Shown here piece by piece: positions 13,060-24,190 of a stretch of 64,000 nucleotides of DNA; the stretch's first letter is position 1; every line of letters begins with the position of its first letter. The position numbers were made by a program, and so were the translations under genes. The notes under the pieces are model-generated. The model did no database searches. It saw nothing but the letters and a program-made list of their open reading frames with translations, and had not been told where the DNA came from. This stretch comes from Adiantum capillus-veneris (lineage: Eukaryota; Streptophyta; Polypodiopsida; Polypodiales; Pteridaceae): assembly GCA_014529385.2 (NCBI GenBank), contig CM043944.1, positions 65,306,248 through 65,370,247 on the forward strand, given 5' to 3'.

Positions 13060-15953
13060 TTGAAGTTTCAGAATGGCTCTTCTTTCATGCTGACCAATGT
13101 GAGACATGTTCGTGCAATTATAAAGAGCTTGATCAGCATAGATTTACTTGATGATGCTGGCTATGTCACCACTTTTGGACAGAACATGTGGAAGATATCC
13201 AAGGGTTCTATGACAGTAGCACATGGAGTAAAGTCTGGAGGACTTTACATGATTTATGTATCAAATGTCTCTAAAAATGTAATCAATGTAATCGAGCACA
13301 GCTGAACGTTTCTTTGTGGCATAGCCGGTTAGGACATATGTCCAAGAAGGGAATGGAAATCTTGTCTCGTTCTGGTTATTTGCCTGGCTTGTCATTTAAC
13401 GATTTTGAATTCTATGAACATTGTCTGTATGGTAAGCAAACACAGCAGCCACATAGGCATAGAAGAAGTAGAAGAGATACACAGTTGGCACTTGTTCATA
13501 GTGATTTGTGTGGACCTATGCCTAACCTATCTCTAGGGGGAGCTTCTTACTTTATGACATTTATAGATGATCACTCAAGGAAAGTATGGGTTTACTTTCT
13601 CAAGCACAAGGATGAAGCGTTTAGTGTTTTCAAAACGTTTGTGACACTTGTGGAGAATCAGAGTGGCAAGAAGCTTAAATGCTTACGCACTGACAATGGT
13701 GGAGAGTATGTTTCAAAAGCTTTTCAGGACTTTTGTGAGTCAAAAGGTATAAAACGTGAACTTACTGCTCCTTACAATCCTCCTCAAAATGGTGTTGCTG
13801 AGAGGATGAATAGGACCATACAAGAGAAGGTCATAGGTATCTTGTCTAATGCACAGCTGGCAAATGGGTTTTGGGCTGAAGCTATATCAACAGCTGTTCA
13901 TCTTATAAATAGATCTCCTAGCAAGGTTTTGCAGAAGGATTTAGTGGCAGAGATGGTATGGTCAGGCAAAATGCCCTCATACAAGCATCTCAGAGTCTTT
14001 GGCTGTGAGGCATATACTCATGTTCCAAAGGAATTTAGGAACAAACTTGAGCCAAAGAGTAGAAAGTGCATCTTTCTAGGCCATGGTAATTCTGGTGAGA
14101 TGGGGTACAGACTTTGGGATCCCAAATCCAAAAAGGTTATCCGCAGCAATGATGTTCACTTTAATGAAGCCAAATATCATTCTAAACCAGAGAGGGTTGA
14201 GGAGATTAGAAGAGTTGTCTTCCAAGAAGATGGACCTGCAAGTGCAAGACAAAATGTCAGGGCTCAAGAGGAGCAAGGATAGGATAGAGTGGAACCACAG
14301 ATTGTGGCTAAGCCTTAGCCACCTATTTTGCGTAAATCGGGACGGATCTAACGACCTCGTGATCGGTTTTTTCCATCTATGAACTATGTCATGTTGACTG
14401 ATTGCAATGAGCCTTCATGTTACAAGGAAGCAGTGCAAATGAAGGACTCCGGGAATTGGCAATTGGCCATGCAGTCAGAGATGACAGCTCTACATAAAAA
14501 CCAGACATGGAAGCTAGTTAAATTACCAGCAGGCAAAAAGGCTCTACCTTGTAAATGGGTTTACAGGTATAAGATCACCTCTCATGATAGTCAGCCAAAG
14601 TACAAAGCAAGGCTTGTTGCCCAGGGCTATAAGCAAGAACAAGGCATTGACTTTGATGAAGTCTTCTCTCCGGTGGTCAAGATGACTACATTGAGATGCT
14701 TTCTTGCATTGGTTGCCATATTAGATTTGGTGTTGCACCAAATGGATGTCAAGACAGCTGGTGATTTAGATGTGTAAATTTTCATGCAGCAGCCAGAAGG
14801 GTTTGTTGAGAAAGGCAAGGAAGATTTGGTATGCCAGTTGTTAAAGAGTCTTTATGGCTTAAAACAATCGCTGAGGGCATGGTACCATAAGTTCCAAAAG
14901 TTTATGCTTTCTCAAGGCTACAAACGTAGTGAGTGTGATCACTGTCTATATACAAAGAAAGCTAAGGATGGCAGTTGGCTGATCCTTATTTTGTATGTGG
15001 ATGACATGTTGATTGCTGGCAAGCACTTGGAAGAAATTTCAGCTTTGAAGTCAAAGATGGCAAAATCATTTGACATGAAAGACATGGGTGAGGCAAGTCA
15101 TATACTTGGTATGCGCATTGAGAGAGATAGATCAAAGAAGTTGATTTGGTTATCTCAAACAGAGTATATTGACAAGGTTTTGCAACGTTTCAATATGGAG
15201 AAGGGAAAGGCATTGAGTGTTCCATTGCCACCATATGTGAAACTTAGCAAACAAGATTGTCCTGTGTCTGAGGAAGAACAGGCTGAAATGGATAAGATTC
15301 CATATGCGTCTGTAGTGGGTAGTTTGATGTATGCAATGATTGCTACTCGCCCAGACATTGTATTTGCAGTGGGAGTAGTAAGTCGATACATGTCAAACCT
15401 AGGCAAGAAACATTGGGAGGTAGTGAAAGGAATATTGAGATACCTGAAAGCTACAAAGAGTATGCGTATATGCTATGGGAGTCAGGAGCTAAGTGTAAAG
15501 GGTTTTATAGACTCAGATTATGCAGGTGACTTAGACAATCGAAGGTCTACATCAGGGTATGTCTTTACATTGGCTGGTGGAGCAGTATCATGGCGTTCTA
15601 GATTACAAGATTGTGTTACTCAGTCTACTACAGAGGCTGAATATGTTGCAGCATCAGAGGCATGCAAAGAATCAATTTGTTTTAATTGACTAGTAACAGA
15701 TTTGGGAATCAAAGAAGAGATGCTTGTGCTATATTGTGATAGTCAAAGTGCTATACAATTGGCTCGCAATCCAGTTTATCACTCAAAGACAAAGCATGTG
15801 GATGTAAAGTATCATTTCATCAGGGAAATGCTCGAGGATAAGCAGCTTCAGCTTGTCAAAGTTCACACCGAAGAAAATCCTATTGATCTACTTACAAAAG
15901 GACTTCCCTTAGAGAGCTTTGTGTATTTTCGCAAGCAGTTAGGTGTAGGGTAG
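13060..15953 (+). pseudogene. Copia pol: protease end, integrase, RT, RNase H
   Basis: Order is rest of protease (13060-13305), integrase (13314-14282), RT (14379-15689) and RNase H end (15702-15953). Integrase shows WHSRLGHMS and the D,D,E residues in HSDLCGP, RTDNGGEY and NGVAERMNR. RT shows KARLVAQGY, the active site LYVDDMLIAG near 14992 and the MDVKTA block. Directly after MDVKTA the residues that normally carry FLNG are missing and a TAA follows (14775-14777), so RT is broken. RNase H shows DSDYAGD, STTEAEYVA and KHVDVKYHF. Single stops or frame changes separate the pieces; otherwise the motifs are well kept, in line with the young LTRs. Confidence 0.92.
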
Positions 15954-16042
15954 TACATCACTTCTCTACATCTCTTGTATATTAGCTTGTATAGTAGCTT
16001 CTCTCACACTTAAAGTACCACATTGGAATTTAAGTGGGAGGT

Positions 16043-16234
16043 TGTTGGGGTATAAAGCCCAATGTGGTCGCCCAGGTAAGTGGGCGGGCCGCTAGGTATG
16101 TACACATAATCTTTTGTTAAAACCTAATAAGAACTCACTATGCTCTATACATTACAGTAGAGCGAGTTCACCATATCATCGTGCTCTTCTTCTCTCACTC
16201 TCTCTCGCGTCGCACTTCCGCTCGTACTCCTTCA
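16043..16234 (+). repeat. Copia 3' LTR
   Basis: 192 bases, about 96% identical to the 5' LTR by eye. It is preceded by the purine-rich TAAGTGGGAGGT, a suitable polypurine tract, and followed by target duplication GCCAG. Confidence 0.95.
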
Positions 16235-16239
16235 GCCAG

Positions 16240-18225
16240 TACAAGGCTACATGAGTCACTATTTCCAATAGATTGGTTTGAAGGACTCGAGACATGACCA
16301 ACGGCCAAAAGAGATGGAGCTGAGCCAAACAGACGTGTCAGACCAGCTGATTTTCAAAAATGGGTCAAAAAATACAATGGATCTGGGGATCCATATGACC
16401 ACTTAGCTAGCTTCAAGCAAGTGGTAAGAGCAGAACGTATATTTGATTTCCACACTCAATTTGAGGGGTTTGGAATGGCTTCAGAAGGAAAAGCTTTGAC
16501 ATGGTACCAAAACATTCTACCAAGGGAAATCATGGATTTAAATACATTAGCTCTGGGATTTGTAGCTGCATGTTCCAAAACTGGGATCAGACATAACAGG
16601 GTAGCTCACTTCAAACAGAAACAAGGTGAATATGTTAGGGATTGTGCAATTAAGATGAAGCAATACATTGCAAGATGCCCAAAATTAGAAATACTGGTCG
16701 AAGAAAAATTAGTGTCATTGTTTCTAGAAGGATTGCTGAACAAAGAACTTCATGCTATACTGTATAGCAAGAAGCATATGACCCTAGAAGAGTGTGTATC
16801 AGATGCTATTGACTTGGGAGACAATTGTGATATTTTCAATGAAGGAGATGTCCGTAAGGATACTCAGACTGAGAAAAAAGCATCCATAAAACCAACACAA
16901 GTGGGAACAACTGCTGCAGCACCATTTACAGCCATATAAGACATGCTCAAAAGGATGAACAAAATGATGAATAATATGCAGAAAGCTCCTATGAGAGGAC
17001 CTGGGCAAGGGATATGTTGACAGGGACAACCAATTAGGCCACAAAAATGGTGTGCTATTGAGGGTAAATGAACAAACCATGAGACCAATGAGTGCTACTA
17101 TTGACCAAAGTACGATGGAAGTATTTAATATAGGCCTATGAGACCACAAGGACAACCCATGTACATATATTATCCTAATATGGTCTCGGCACAAAGACCA
17201 TTGGTGGGTATGGAAAGACCACAACCAGGGTTGGGTCAAAAACCTCCATTTCTTGGACATAATGTAACGCGTGTAAAGTACATGCTTTCAAAAGGAGTCA
17301 TAGATGAACAAGCACTAGTGCCTGTTACACCTTATGTTGAGCCTAGTCCATCTACTGCAATGGTAGAAGGAGAGTGGTATAATTCACATCCACCATCAAT
17401 GGAAGAGCCTGTGACTTATGCTACACTAGAGCTTACATCGATGTACTTTGTAGATAATCAAGGTGTTCAATCTCCAATTGTAGGACCCATGATTAAGCCA
17501 AAGACTGGAAATTTCCATAGTTGTGGTGCAAATGATCATTGGAAAAATGAATGCCCAGAACCTGACAAGAATATTAAGCCAATTGAAGCTTTTTGTACAC
17601 AATGTCGCAAGAAGGATGGACACTTCCCTATGAAGACTATCCAAAAAATACATCAAACAAGGGAAAAGCAATGGTAAATGTAGTCCAAATGATACCTAGT
17701 AGCTCTTTGGAATGTGAACCTATTGTTCCATTGAAGGTGATCACTGGAGACCAAGCTAAGAAAAAGAAACATAACTCCTATGATGAATCAAAGAATACTA
17801 AAAATTCCTCGCAAAAGACCAAGAAAAGAAGACGTCAAAGATATGAGATGAGAAAACAAAAACAAAAGGAAGAAATTGAAAAAAAAGCCAAGAAACTATT
17901 CCAAGAAAAAGTGAAAGAAACTGGGCGTGAAATCAAGGAAACCACAATAAAATCTGGAGGATCAATTTTGGTAGATAAAAATTTTGATCCAAATAATGCA
18001 TCCTTCGAAGCTTTCCAAGCGGGACTTAAAGCATGCCAAAATATGGAAAACAAATGGAAAAACTATCCTTCTTCAGATATGAAAGCAACTAAGCTTGAAG
18101 CTTATCAATATTTGGTAAGAATTACTCAAGAAATGCTGGAAAAACCAGAACCCAATCTTGAAAGTATAGCAAAACCTGATGAGCTTGTGGTAGAAACCAA
18201 TAAAGATAATCCAAAGTGGTGTTAG
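16240..18225 (+). pseudogene. Gypsy element 1 gag, main domain and zinc region
   Basis: Reading resumes after the Copia insertion. FQKWVKKYNGSGDPYDHLAS leads into the retrotransposon gag domain (16421-16939: GFGMASEGKALTWYQ, VAHFKQKQGEYVRD, CPKLEILVEEKLV). Downstream is a Pro/Gln-rich stretch with two degenerate CCHC knuckles, one near 17050-17100 with TGG codons turned to TGA, the other at about 17515-17560 (CGANDHWKNEC). A Lys-rich region (17740-17930) precedes the protease. Stops at 16937-16939 and in the 17020-17130 stretch mostly fit single G-to-A or C-to-T changes. Confidence 0.8.
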
Positions 18226-19690
18226 AACCCCACCTAGAGAGCCAAAACTCATAGTGCCTGACAATGAAGATGCTTTATATGGGATTTTATTTGTGGAGGA
18301 AGACTGGCCAAGACATTTATAAGAAAAAGTTAGAGAGATTAATGATGGGAGCATAACATTAAAATCAACTTTTATAGAGGAAGTTTGGATAGACAATTCA
18401 CCTCCTGATATGAACATGGATATCTAATCCCTCTATAGGGATTGAAGTTTTGTAGCATCAGGAATGTCTAAACCATTGACTCTAAAAACACTAACCTCTT
18501 ACTTAGGAGACAACAAAGATGAGTCCATAGTGTGCAAAATCACTCTGGTAAAAAGAGCGGAACGGGCCCTGGAGGTAGAGGACATCCATTCAATCATGTA
18601 AAAACCCATTCAATGCACTCTTATCTTGGGATAACTATTAAAAATTAGACCATATTTATGGAATTACTTACAAAAAACTCTAGAGAAGGTGGAGATAACA
18701 AGGCTAATTGCAAAAAATCTGGGTAAATTGAAACATGAATTGGATAGCAAGGAGATTAGATCCGTCCCTAAGAACAAAGTTGGATAATGCTACGAGGGGG
18801 AGGGGGAAGAAGGAAACAAAACCCTTCCAGTGAGATATAATGATACAAAAACCATGGAAATACTGGACAATGGGGCTAGCATAGCCATATCCACAAAAGC
18901 AGTATGGGAATCATGGGAAAAACCAATCATTAGACAAACTCAAATGAAATTACAATTAGTAGGACTGCTTGAAAAAGTGATAGTTAGTTTTTGTGGAATT
19001 GATTATTAACATACTTTTGTGATAGTGGACTTTAGAAAGAAACTTAATTATGAAATCATCTTGGGAAGGCCATTCATGCGTCAAGTACAACTCATTCAAG
19101 ATTGGGGAAACAATTACATGTACTTGAAGCAAGTGGGATCAATGACAAGGGTTAATTTGAAAGATGACACTTAGAGAGATGTAATGAAAACACCCATTGA
19201 AGAATTTGACTCACTCTCTTCGGTTAAATCAAAGCTTCCATCTTGGTTAAACAAAGGCATACCTATTTGGATGTGTGGAGCCCCAAAAAACAAGAGTTTA
19301 AAATGAGAAGAATGTATCTTAGAAAGGGATTGCATAGATAAAGCATATATACCTGAACCCTTTTTGGAGCATTCATTTGAGGCATTGGAATGGACTCAAA
19401 TCTTGGCAACAATGGATGCGTGTGTGAATATGTCTATGCCTTCTTAATTTTGCAATGGGGATGGTTATGACATAATTCCCATACAAATGATCTCAACCCT
19501 TCAAATTGAAGATGAAGTTTAGAAACCCATAAGCTCAACAAGTCTTTCTAGACCTCTACTATGATGGTACTGAATGCGTTTGAAGAACATTCAACTACAT
19601 CCAATGATTCTGGATCAGAAAAAGAACACGTGAGAGCCCAACTACTCCTCAAAGGAGGAGACATTAGGAAAAAATTGGACCCCCTTGGGG
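18226..19690 (+). pseudogene. Gypsy element 1 aspartic protease region
   Basis: With stops ignored, the retropepsin active site appears as MEILDNGASIAIS near 18855-18890 (DNG in place of DTG/DSG). The second conserved block is YEIILGRPFMR near 19045-19080. Frames are broken by several stops. The last recognisable codons end at about 19690, where the three-gene insert begins. Confidence 0.7.
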
Positions 19691-19715
19691 CCATGTAAGG
19701 ATCCCTAATTTTAAG

Positions 19716-20000
19716 GGATTAAAGCTAATTTTGTAGGGGATGGAGGGAACAAAGACAATAAATAGGGCTACGTTTGTAGCTCTCTCTCTAACTTCTCTCT
19801 AGATAGGAGAGGGGGGGAAAGTAGGGAATGAGGGTGGTAAAGTAGGAGGAATAGGGGAGATAAAGTAGGAGAGAGAGGGGAGTAAAAAGAGAGAGAACAA
19901 ACAAAAAGAGTAAGTAGTTATGACAAAAGCCACTTTTCAGTTCGTGCATCAATTTACCCCCAAAAAATGAATTTTTTATAAAATCTTCAAAATGAATCTT
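19716..20000 (+). repeat. Left terminal inverted repeat candidate of the three-gene insert
   Basis: Starts near GGATTAAAGCTAATT and continues through purine-rich GGAGAGGGGGGGAAAG and GAGAGAGGGGAGTAAAAAG to AGTTATGACAAAAGCC. Similar blocks occur in the same order on the minus strand from 28088 to about 27850. Confidence 0.4.
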
Positions 20001-20347
20001 TTAAGCTTTCAAAAGGTCCCTATATGTACATATATATATATATATATATATATAAAACAATATTTTTTTAGAAGAATCTAGCTTTTATAAGCTCCAAATC
20101 TAAAATTCCTTGGGTCCCTCTCTACATTAACTCCAAGAATAAATAGAAAATGCCACATCATCAAAACGTCCATCTAATAAAGCCTAAAAATTGAAATTTT
20201 CAAAATTACAAAATTTCCCTCCTTTGAGCTCAAAAATTGAACCTATATATGAAAAAATATATTTTAAAGTCTTTTTATCCCAAAAATTGTCTGTTTATCC
20301 CAAAAAGTATATCTTATCAAAATTTTTTCCCATCATAACTTTTCACC
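20000..20347 (+). other. AT-rich upstream region of the H3-fusion gene
   Basis: AT-rich, with a TA run at about 20032-20054 that could act as a TATA element. It includes two direct repeats of TTTATCCCAAAAA near 20274-20305. No coding signal is seen before the ATG at 20348, which lies in the context CACCATGTCT. Confidence 0.35.
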
Positions 20348-23300
20348 ATGTCTCTTCGCGACATAACCAATGAATCACCTGCGCCGTCATCTACTAGGTC
20401 AACTAATGTCAGTCTGCGTCTACCGATCGAATTTGCTCCCACAAAAAAAAATGACGAGAAAGCATCTCAACCGACATCCGTACGACGGTTTCGAGGAGAA
20501 ACCAATGTTGACTTGTGGCTTGATGGAGGGTTGTATCCAATTAAAGATCCGCTTGTGGGCTGTCATCCGACATTCCGTACACTCCCAAGCTTAATCAAAT
20601 ATGTGGGAGAAGGAGAATGTGGTCTTCTTGGGTATTGTAAGAGATTGGACTCCAATCACGCAGGTGCGTCGGCATATTTCCGACAACAATGTCAAGTGTT
20701 ACACAATCATTCCACAGATCTCCAACAACAACTACATTCCACAGAGAAACAACTCAAAGATCTTAAAGAGGAGATGAAAGCTACAGAAACAGAGGTAACT
20801 AAGCTACAGATTGCAATGATGCACCCAAAAGCCACTCCATTTGGCATGCGTGAGCGTAAGAGGGAGTTCTCTTCCATTGAAAACTTAGCATCTAATGGAG
20901 GGGCACGTAATAAGCGGATCACGGCAACCAGGTATTTTTTTAAATTCACAGTGTTTATAACTCTCAAATAATTTTCATCAATTTGTAACGCGGTTCACCT
21001 TTTGAAATAGGATATATATACAAGATGTGTGTGGAAGTTTTAGACAAGAGGACCGTTGCAACCTTCTCCTAGGATGCATCTCAAAGGAAGATATACTTTA
21101 CATCATAGGTTGTGAAAAGGCCAAACACATGAAAGATGCCATCACAAAGGAGATCCTAAAAAAGATCTCTAACCTTGTGTCTGAGGATGATGTCTAGAGA
21201 GCTTGTGATGAGGTTGGGATCAACACAAATGCATACCATGCACTTCATGGATTGATGAAAGATGCATTACGAGAGCAAGGCATCACCGAGAATTTATTTC
21301 CTATTCCACATAGGGTCCAACTTGCAAAAAAAGCAAACAATGATCTCGTTCGGGAATCCCTTGGCGAATACAAACACATTGAAGGATCCATGGTGTACTC
21401 TTCCACGAGTGCCAAGTCACGTGGTAATATAAAGGGAGGCAATAATATTCCTAATGGGACAAAGTCTTTTAGTTATCATCAATTCAACAATATTTTTGTT
21501 GACTTGAAATGACTACAATGAGCTATGGTTAAATTTTATGCTTTGTCTCCACAAGGTAATACAAATTGTAATGTCGTTTTTTATTTGTATTGAATATCAT
21601 TTAGTATAACAATTCAATTCTTGTGTTGTTTCAGTACTTGGAGAGAAGCTCATATTTATACTTAAGCTAGATGAATGTCAAATTGTCAAAGGACGGAGAT
21701 TGGAACGTATGAGTGTGACACTCATGAATGAGGCAATGTTTTTTGCAAAAGTCTATGCTATCGGTGATCATTCTCAGAAACCATCATTTAGTGTACAATC
21801 GGAAAAAGAAATATGGTGGTTAGGAGCTTTTGAAGTTCCGAAGGAGACTCATGAGGTGTTGGCATGGGTCTTCTCTATGATCCCGTGGATCACAGAGGTT
21901 ATTAAGGCACAACTAGAGGGAGAACAGCTAGAAGTAGATGGAGTAGGTACATTTGATGTTGAGTGGCACTTAGGAGGTGATCTAAAAACAATCAAATGTA
22001 TACTTGGGTGTAAACAAGGTGCTTCATCACTTCTTCCTTGTCCATATTTTGTACGAGGATACAAGGAGAGTACTCGTGGCTCCACGTCTTCAAAGAAAAA
22101 TGTAAAGGGAAGTCAGGCAACAGGGTCAATGGATGATGATGCAAGGGATTGGGTGTGCTCGGTGTTGAAGTGTCCTATCATGGAGGTCCCCAATTAGTCA
22201 ACAAAAGATAAAACATGGCATCCCATTATCAATCTTCCACTTACAAATGTACACTTTTGCACTTTGCATGCCTTTATGCGTATATTTGATCGCTTGTTAA
22301 AGCTTCACATAGAGTACGCTTTCACAATGAAACCACTTTCCAGATCGGTGGAAGCCATTGGAATAGTTGAAACAATTCTAAATTCGATTGGATGTCATGG
22401 TGGCAATGTTTCTATCATCGGTGAGGTGGATAATATGCATGAAGTGCCACAAAAAGTATATATGAATGGTGTGAAAGCACGTAGGTTTTTCAAGAAACCA
22501 GAGATGCAAAAGGAGAGGGGTGAAGAGGATGCTCCATGGGAGCTATGGAAAGTGCTTTGCAAGTGTACGACCGATCAAGATTCAAATCCCGTGCTTGTAA
22601 ATCTGCATAGGAAAGTGTGGCACCACTTGGAGTTAGTGCTTCAAATCATGTGGAAGCCCCAAACCACGAGCGAGCAACAAAATTTGTTCAAAGATCACAT
22701 TTCGAATTTCACTAAAGCATTTGTGTAAGCGCGGGGAGAGAGCAATATCACACACTACATGGTAAGTTACTTTGTTCAGTTCAAATTTTGATGCTATACA
22801 TAAATATTTATTTGATCTAAGCATTTTTTCTTGATGCAACATATTTTGTATGTGCATGGAGCATTCTTTATGTCAAAAATGGTTCATTAGACATGTGTAG
22901 CACTCAAGGAATGGAAAAATCACATTATCCCAAGCAATCATCGAGTTCCGGCCGGGAAGACATTGCCACGTGGCTTCGGCGCTCTGCCGTCAGATCAGCC
23001 TAGAGGTGATCATGGGTTACTAAATGAAGAGGATTTTGAGGATGTAGCAGATGAGCCAGTTGGAGCGCAGGGTGGAGTTGAAGAGCCAGTCGGAGCACAT
23101 GGTGGCCTTGAAGATGCGCAAGCTCCCCCTCGCAAGCCCTCTCGTAAAAAGAAAAAGTTTTTCAAGGTTCACCCTCGCAAGGCCCATGTCCCAGATCTTA
23201 CCATCCCTCAACAACGGGCTCCTGCTGTGAAGCGACACATTCCAAAGGCGTTGCAAGAGATTCGTCACTATCAAAAAACTTCAGACCTTATCATACGCAA

Positions 23301-23517
23301 GGCACCATTCGCATGTTTGGTAAAAGAGATCATGCAAAGTTATCGAATGGCGTTTCGAGTTGAAGGTATCGCCGTATAAGCTCTGCAAGAAGCGGCAGAA
23401 TATCATCTAATTTCTATTTTTGAAGACACCAACTTGTGTGCTATTCATGCAAAACAGGTGACAATAATGCCCAAAGATTTAGCTCTTGCACGTCGAATTA
23501 GAGGACAAAGAGATTGA
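20348..23517 (+). pseudogene. Transposase-like protein fused to a histone H3 domain, four exons
   Basis: Exon model: 20348-20931, 21011-21555, 21635-22761, 22822-23517. All introns are GT..AG (79, 79 and 60 bases) and the frame is kept across each, giving about 980 codons. Residues about 130-165 form a coiled coil. Exons 2-3 hold a transposase-like core with YHALHGLMKDAL, FNNIFVDLK, KLDECQ, SVQSEKEIWWLGAF, WHLGGDLKTIKC and VHFCTLHAF. It resembles uncharacterised, probably RNase H-fold, transposon proteins; Asp in LDECQ and GGDLK may be catalytic. An acidic linker and a Lys/Arg patch (PSRKKKKFF) lead into a histone H3 fold from 23248. In-frame stops lie at 21195, 21510, 21519, 22195, 22726, 22888 and 23377, so this copy is dead. 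ATG at 20348 is the first in frame. Confidence 0.75.
23248..23517 (+). other. Histone H3 fold at the C-terminus
   Basis: The translation runs ALQEIRHYQKTSDLIIRKAPF, then the first helix LVKEIMQSYRMAFR, then (after one TAA at 23377) [33 protein letters not shown] and [10 protein letters not shown] followed by TGA. Canonical H3 has [48 protein letters not shown] and LARRIRGER in the same order and spacing. The N-terminal tail is unlike H3: it lacks ARTKQTARKS and is replaced by a basic segment joined to the transposase-like part. Confidence 0.93.
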
Positions 23518-23645
23518 ATTTGACTTTTAGGCAATTTTGCCAATGTGAAGATATCTTTTTGAAATATAACCGGTCGTGGCTTTTTCAAATATAACGAGTT
23601 GTGTACATTTGTTTTAAGTGATAAGTAAAGCTAAGTAGAGAGAGG

Positions 23646-23646
<1 letters not shown>

Positions 23647-23720
<74 letters not shown>
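23647..23720. repeat. (GA)n microsatellite
   Basis: About 37 GA units, 130 bases downstream of the H3 stop codon, in the 3' flank of the fusion gene. Confidence 0.95.
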
Positions 23721-23723
<3 letters not shown>

Positions 23724-23771
23724 TGGATAAAAGAACTGTCAACCAATTTTGGTTGATTGAATAACCAAAAA

Positions 23772-23954
23772 AACATTGTATTCTTATAATTTTTGCTTGA
23801 AAAACCTTTAATTAGGCTGTCTAGAGGCTTGCCGCAGAGGTGCGCGAGAAGCCAAAAGTAAATGTTACTTCTGACTTCTCGCGCGCCTCTGCGGCAGGCC
23901 TTTAGATAGCCTAATTAAAGCTTTTTTATCCCAAAATTATAGGAATACAATGTT
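23772..23954. repeat. 183-base foldback hairpin
   Basis: The left arm from AACATTGTATTC through AATTAGGCT, GCCGCAGAGG and GCGCGAGAAG is repeated in reverse complement on the right, ending CTTCTCGCG...CCTCTGCGGC...AGCCTAATT...GAATACAATGTT. Arms are about 85-88 bases with few mismatches around a short AAAGTAAATGTTACTT centre. It lies exactly between the plus-strand gene and the minus-strand genes. It could be a foldback MITE, a shared terminator-like structure or a source of hairpin small RNA. Confidence 0.9.
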
Positions 23955-24190
23955 ATTATGTTTTTATTGATGGAGATTAGACTGAAAAAAACTCTATTTT
24001 GATTCAGAGAATTACACAAGTGTATCACAAGATAGAACCAATCATATACTATCTATCGTACAATAAACTCAATATAGAAGTTGAAAAGTACCAGTTAAAA
24101 TCAATTTCCATTCGAATTTTGAAATAACAAAGTACAAAGATGTGATATCTCATTACATACTTGAAGGAGTTACTTACAAGATTTATGCAT
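23955..24190. other. Intergenic, AT-rich
   Basis: Sequence between the hairpin and the 3' end of the first minus-strand gene, with no coding signal. It would be the 3' untranslated region of that gene. Confidence 0.4.

Larger units (their letters stand above)
10693..16234 (+). mobile_element. Complete Copia retrotransposon, 5542 bases, with GCCAG target duplication
   Basis: The two LTRs are 192 bases each (10693-10884 and 16043-16234), both TGTTGGGG...CTTCA. The target duplication GCCAG lies at 10688-10692 and 16235-16239. A PBS, gag, protease, integrase, RT and RNase H follow in Copia order. The LTRs differ at about eight positions with no length change, so insertion was fairly recent. It interrupts the gag of Gypsy element 1. 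Confidence 0.95.

Noticed and set aside
21700-22197. Reading 21700-22197 and 22264-22728 as separate small genes
   Set aside because: Both lie in one frame of one exon, separated by a single TAG at 22195; they are parts of the transposase-like/H3 gene.
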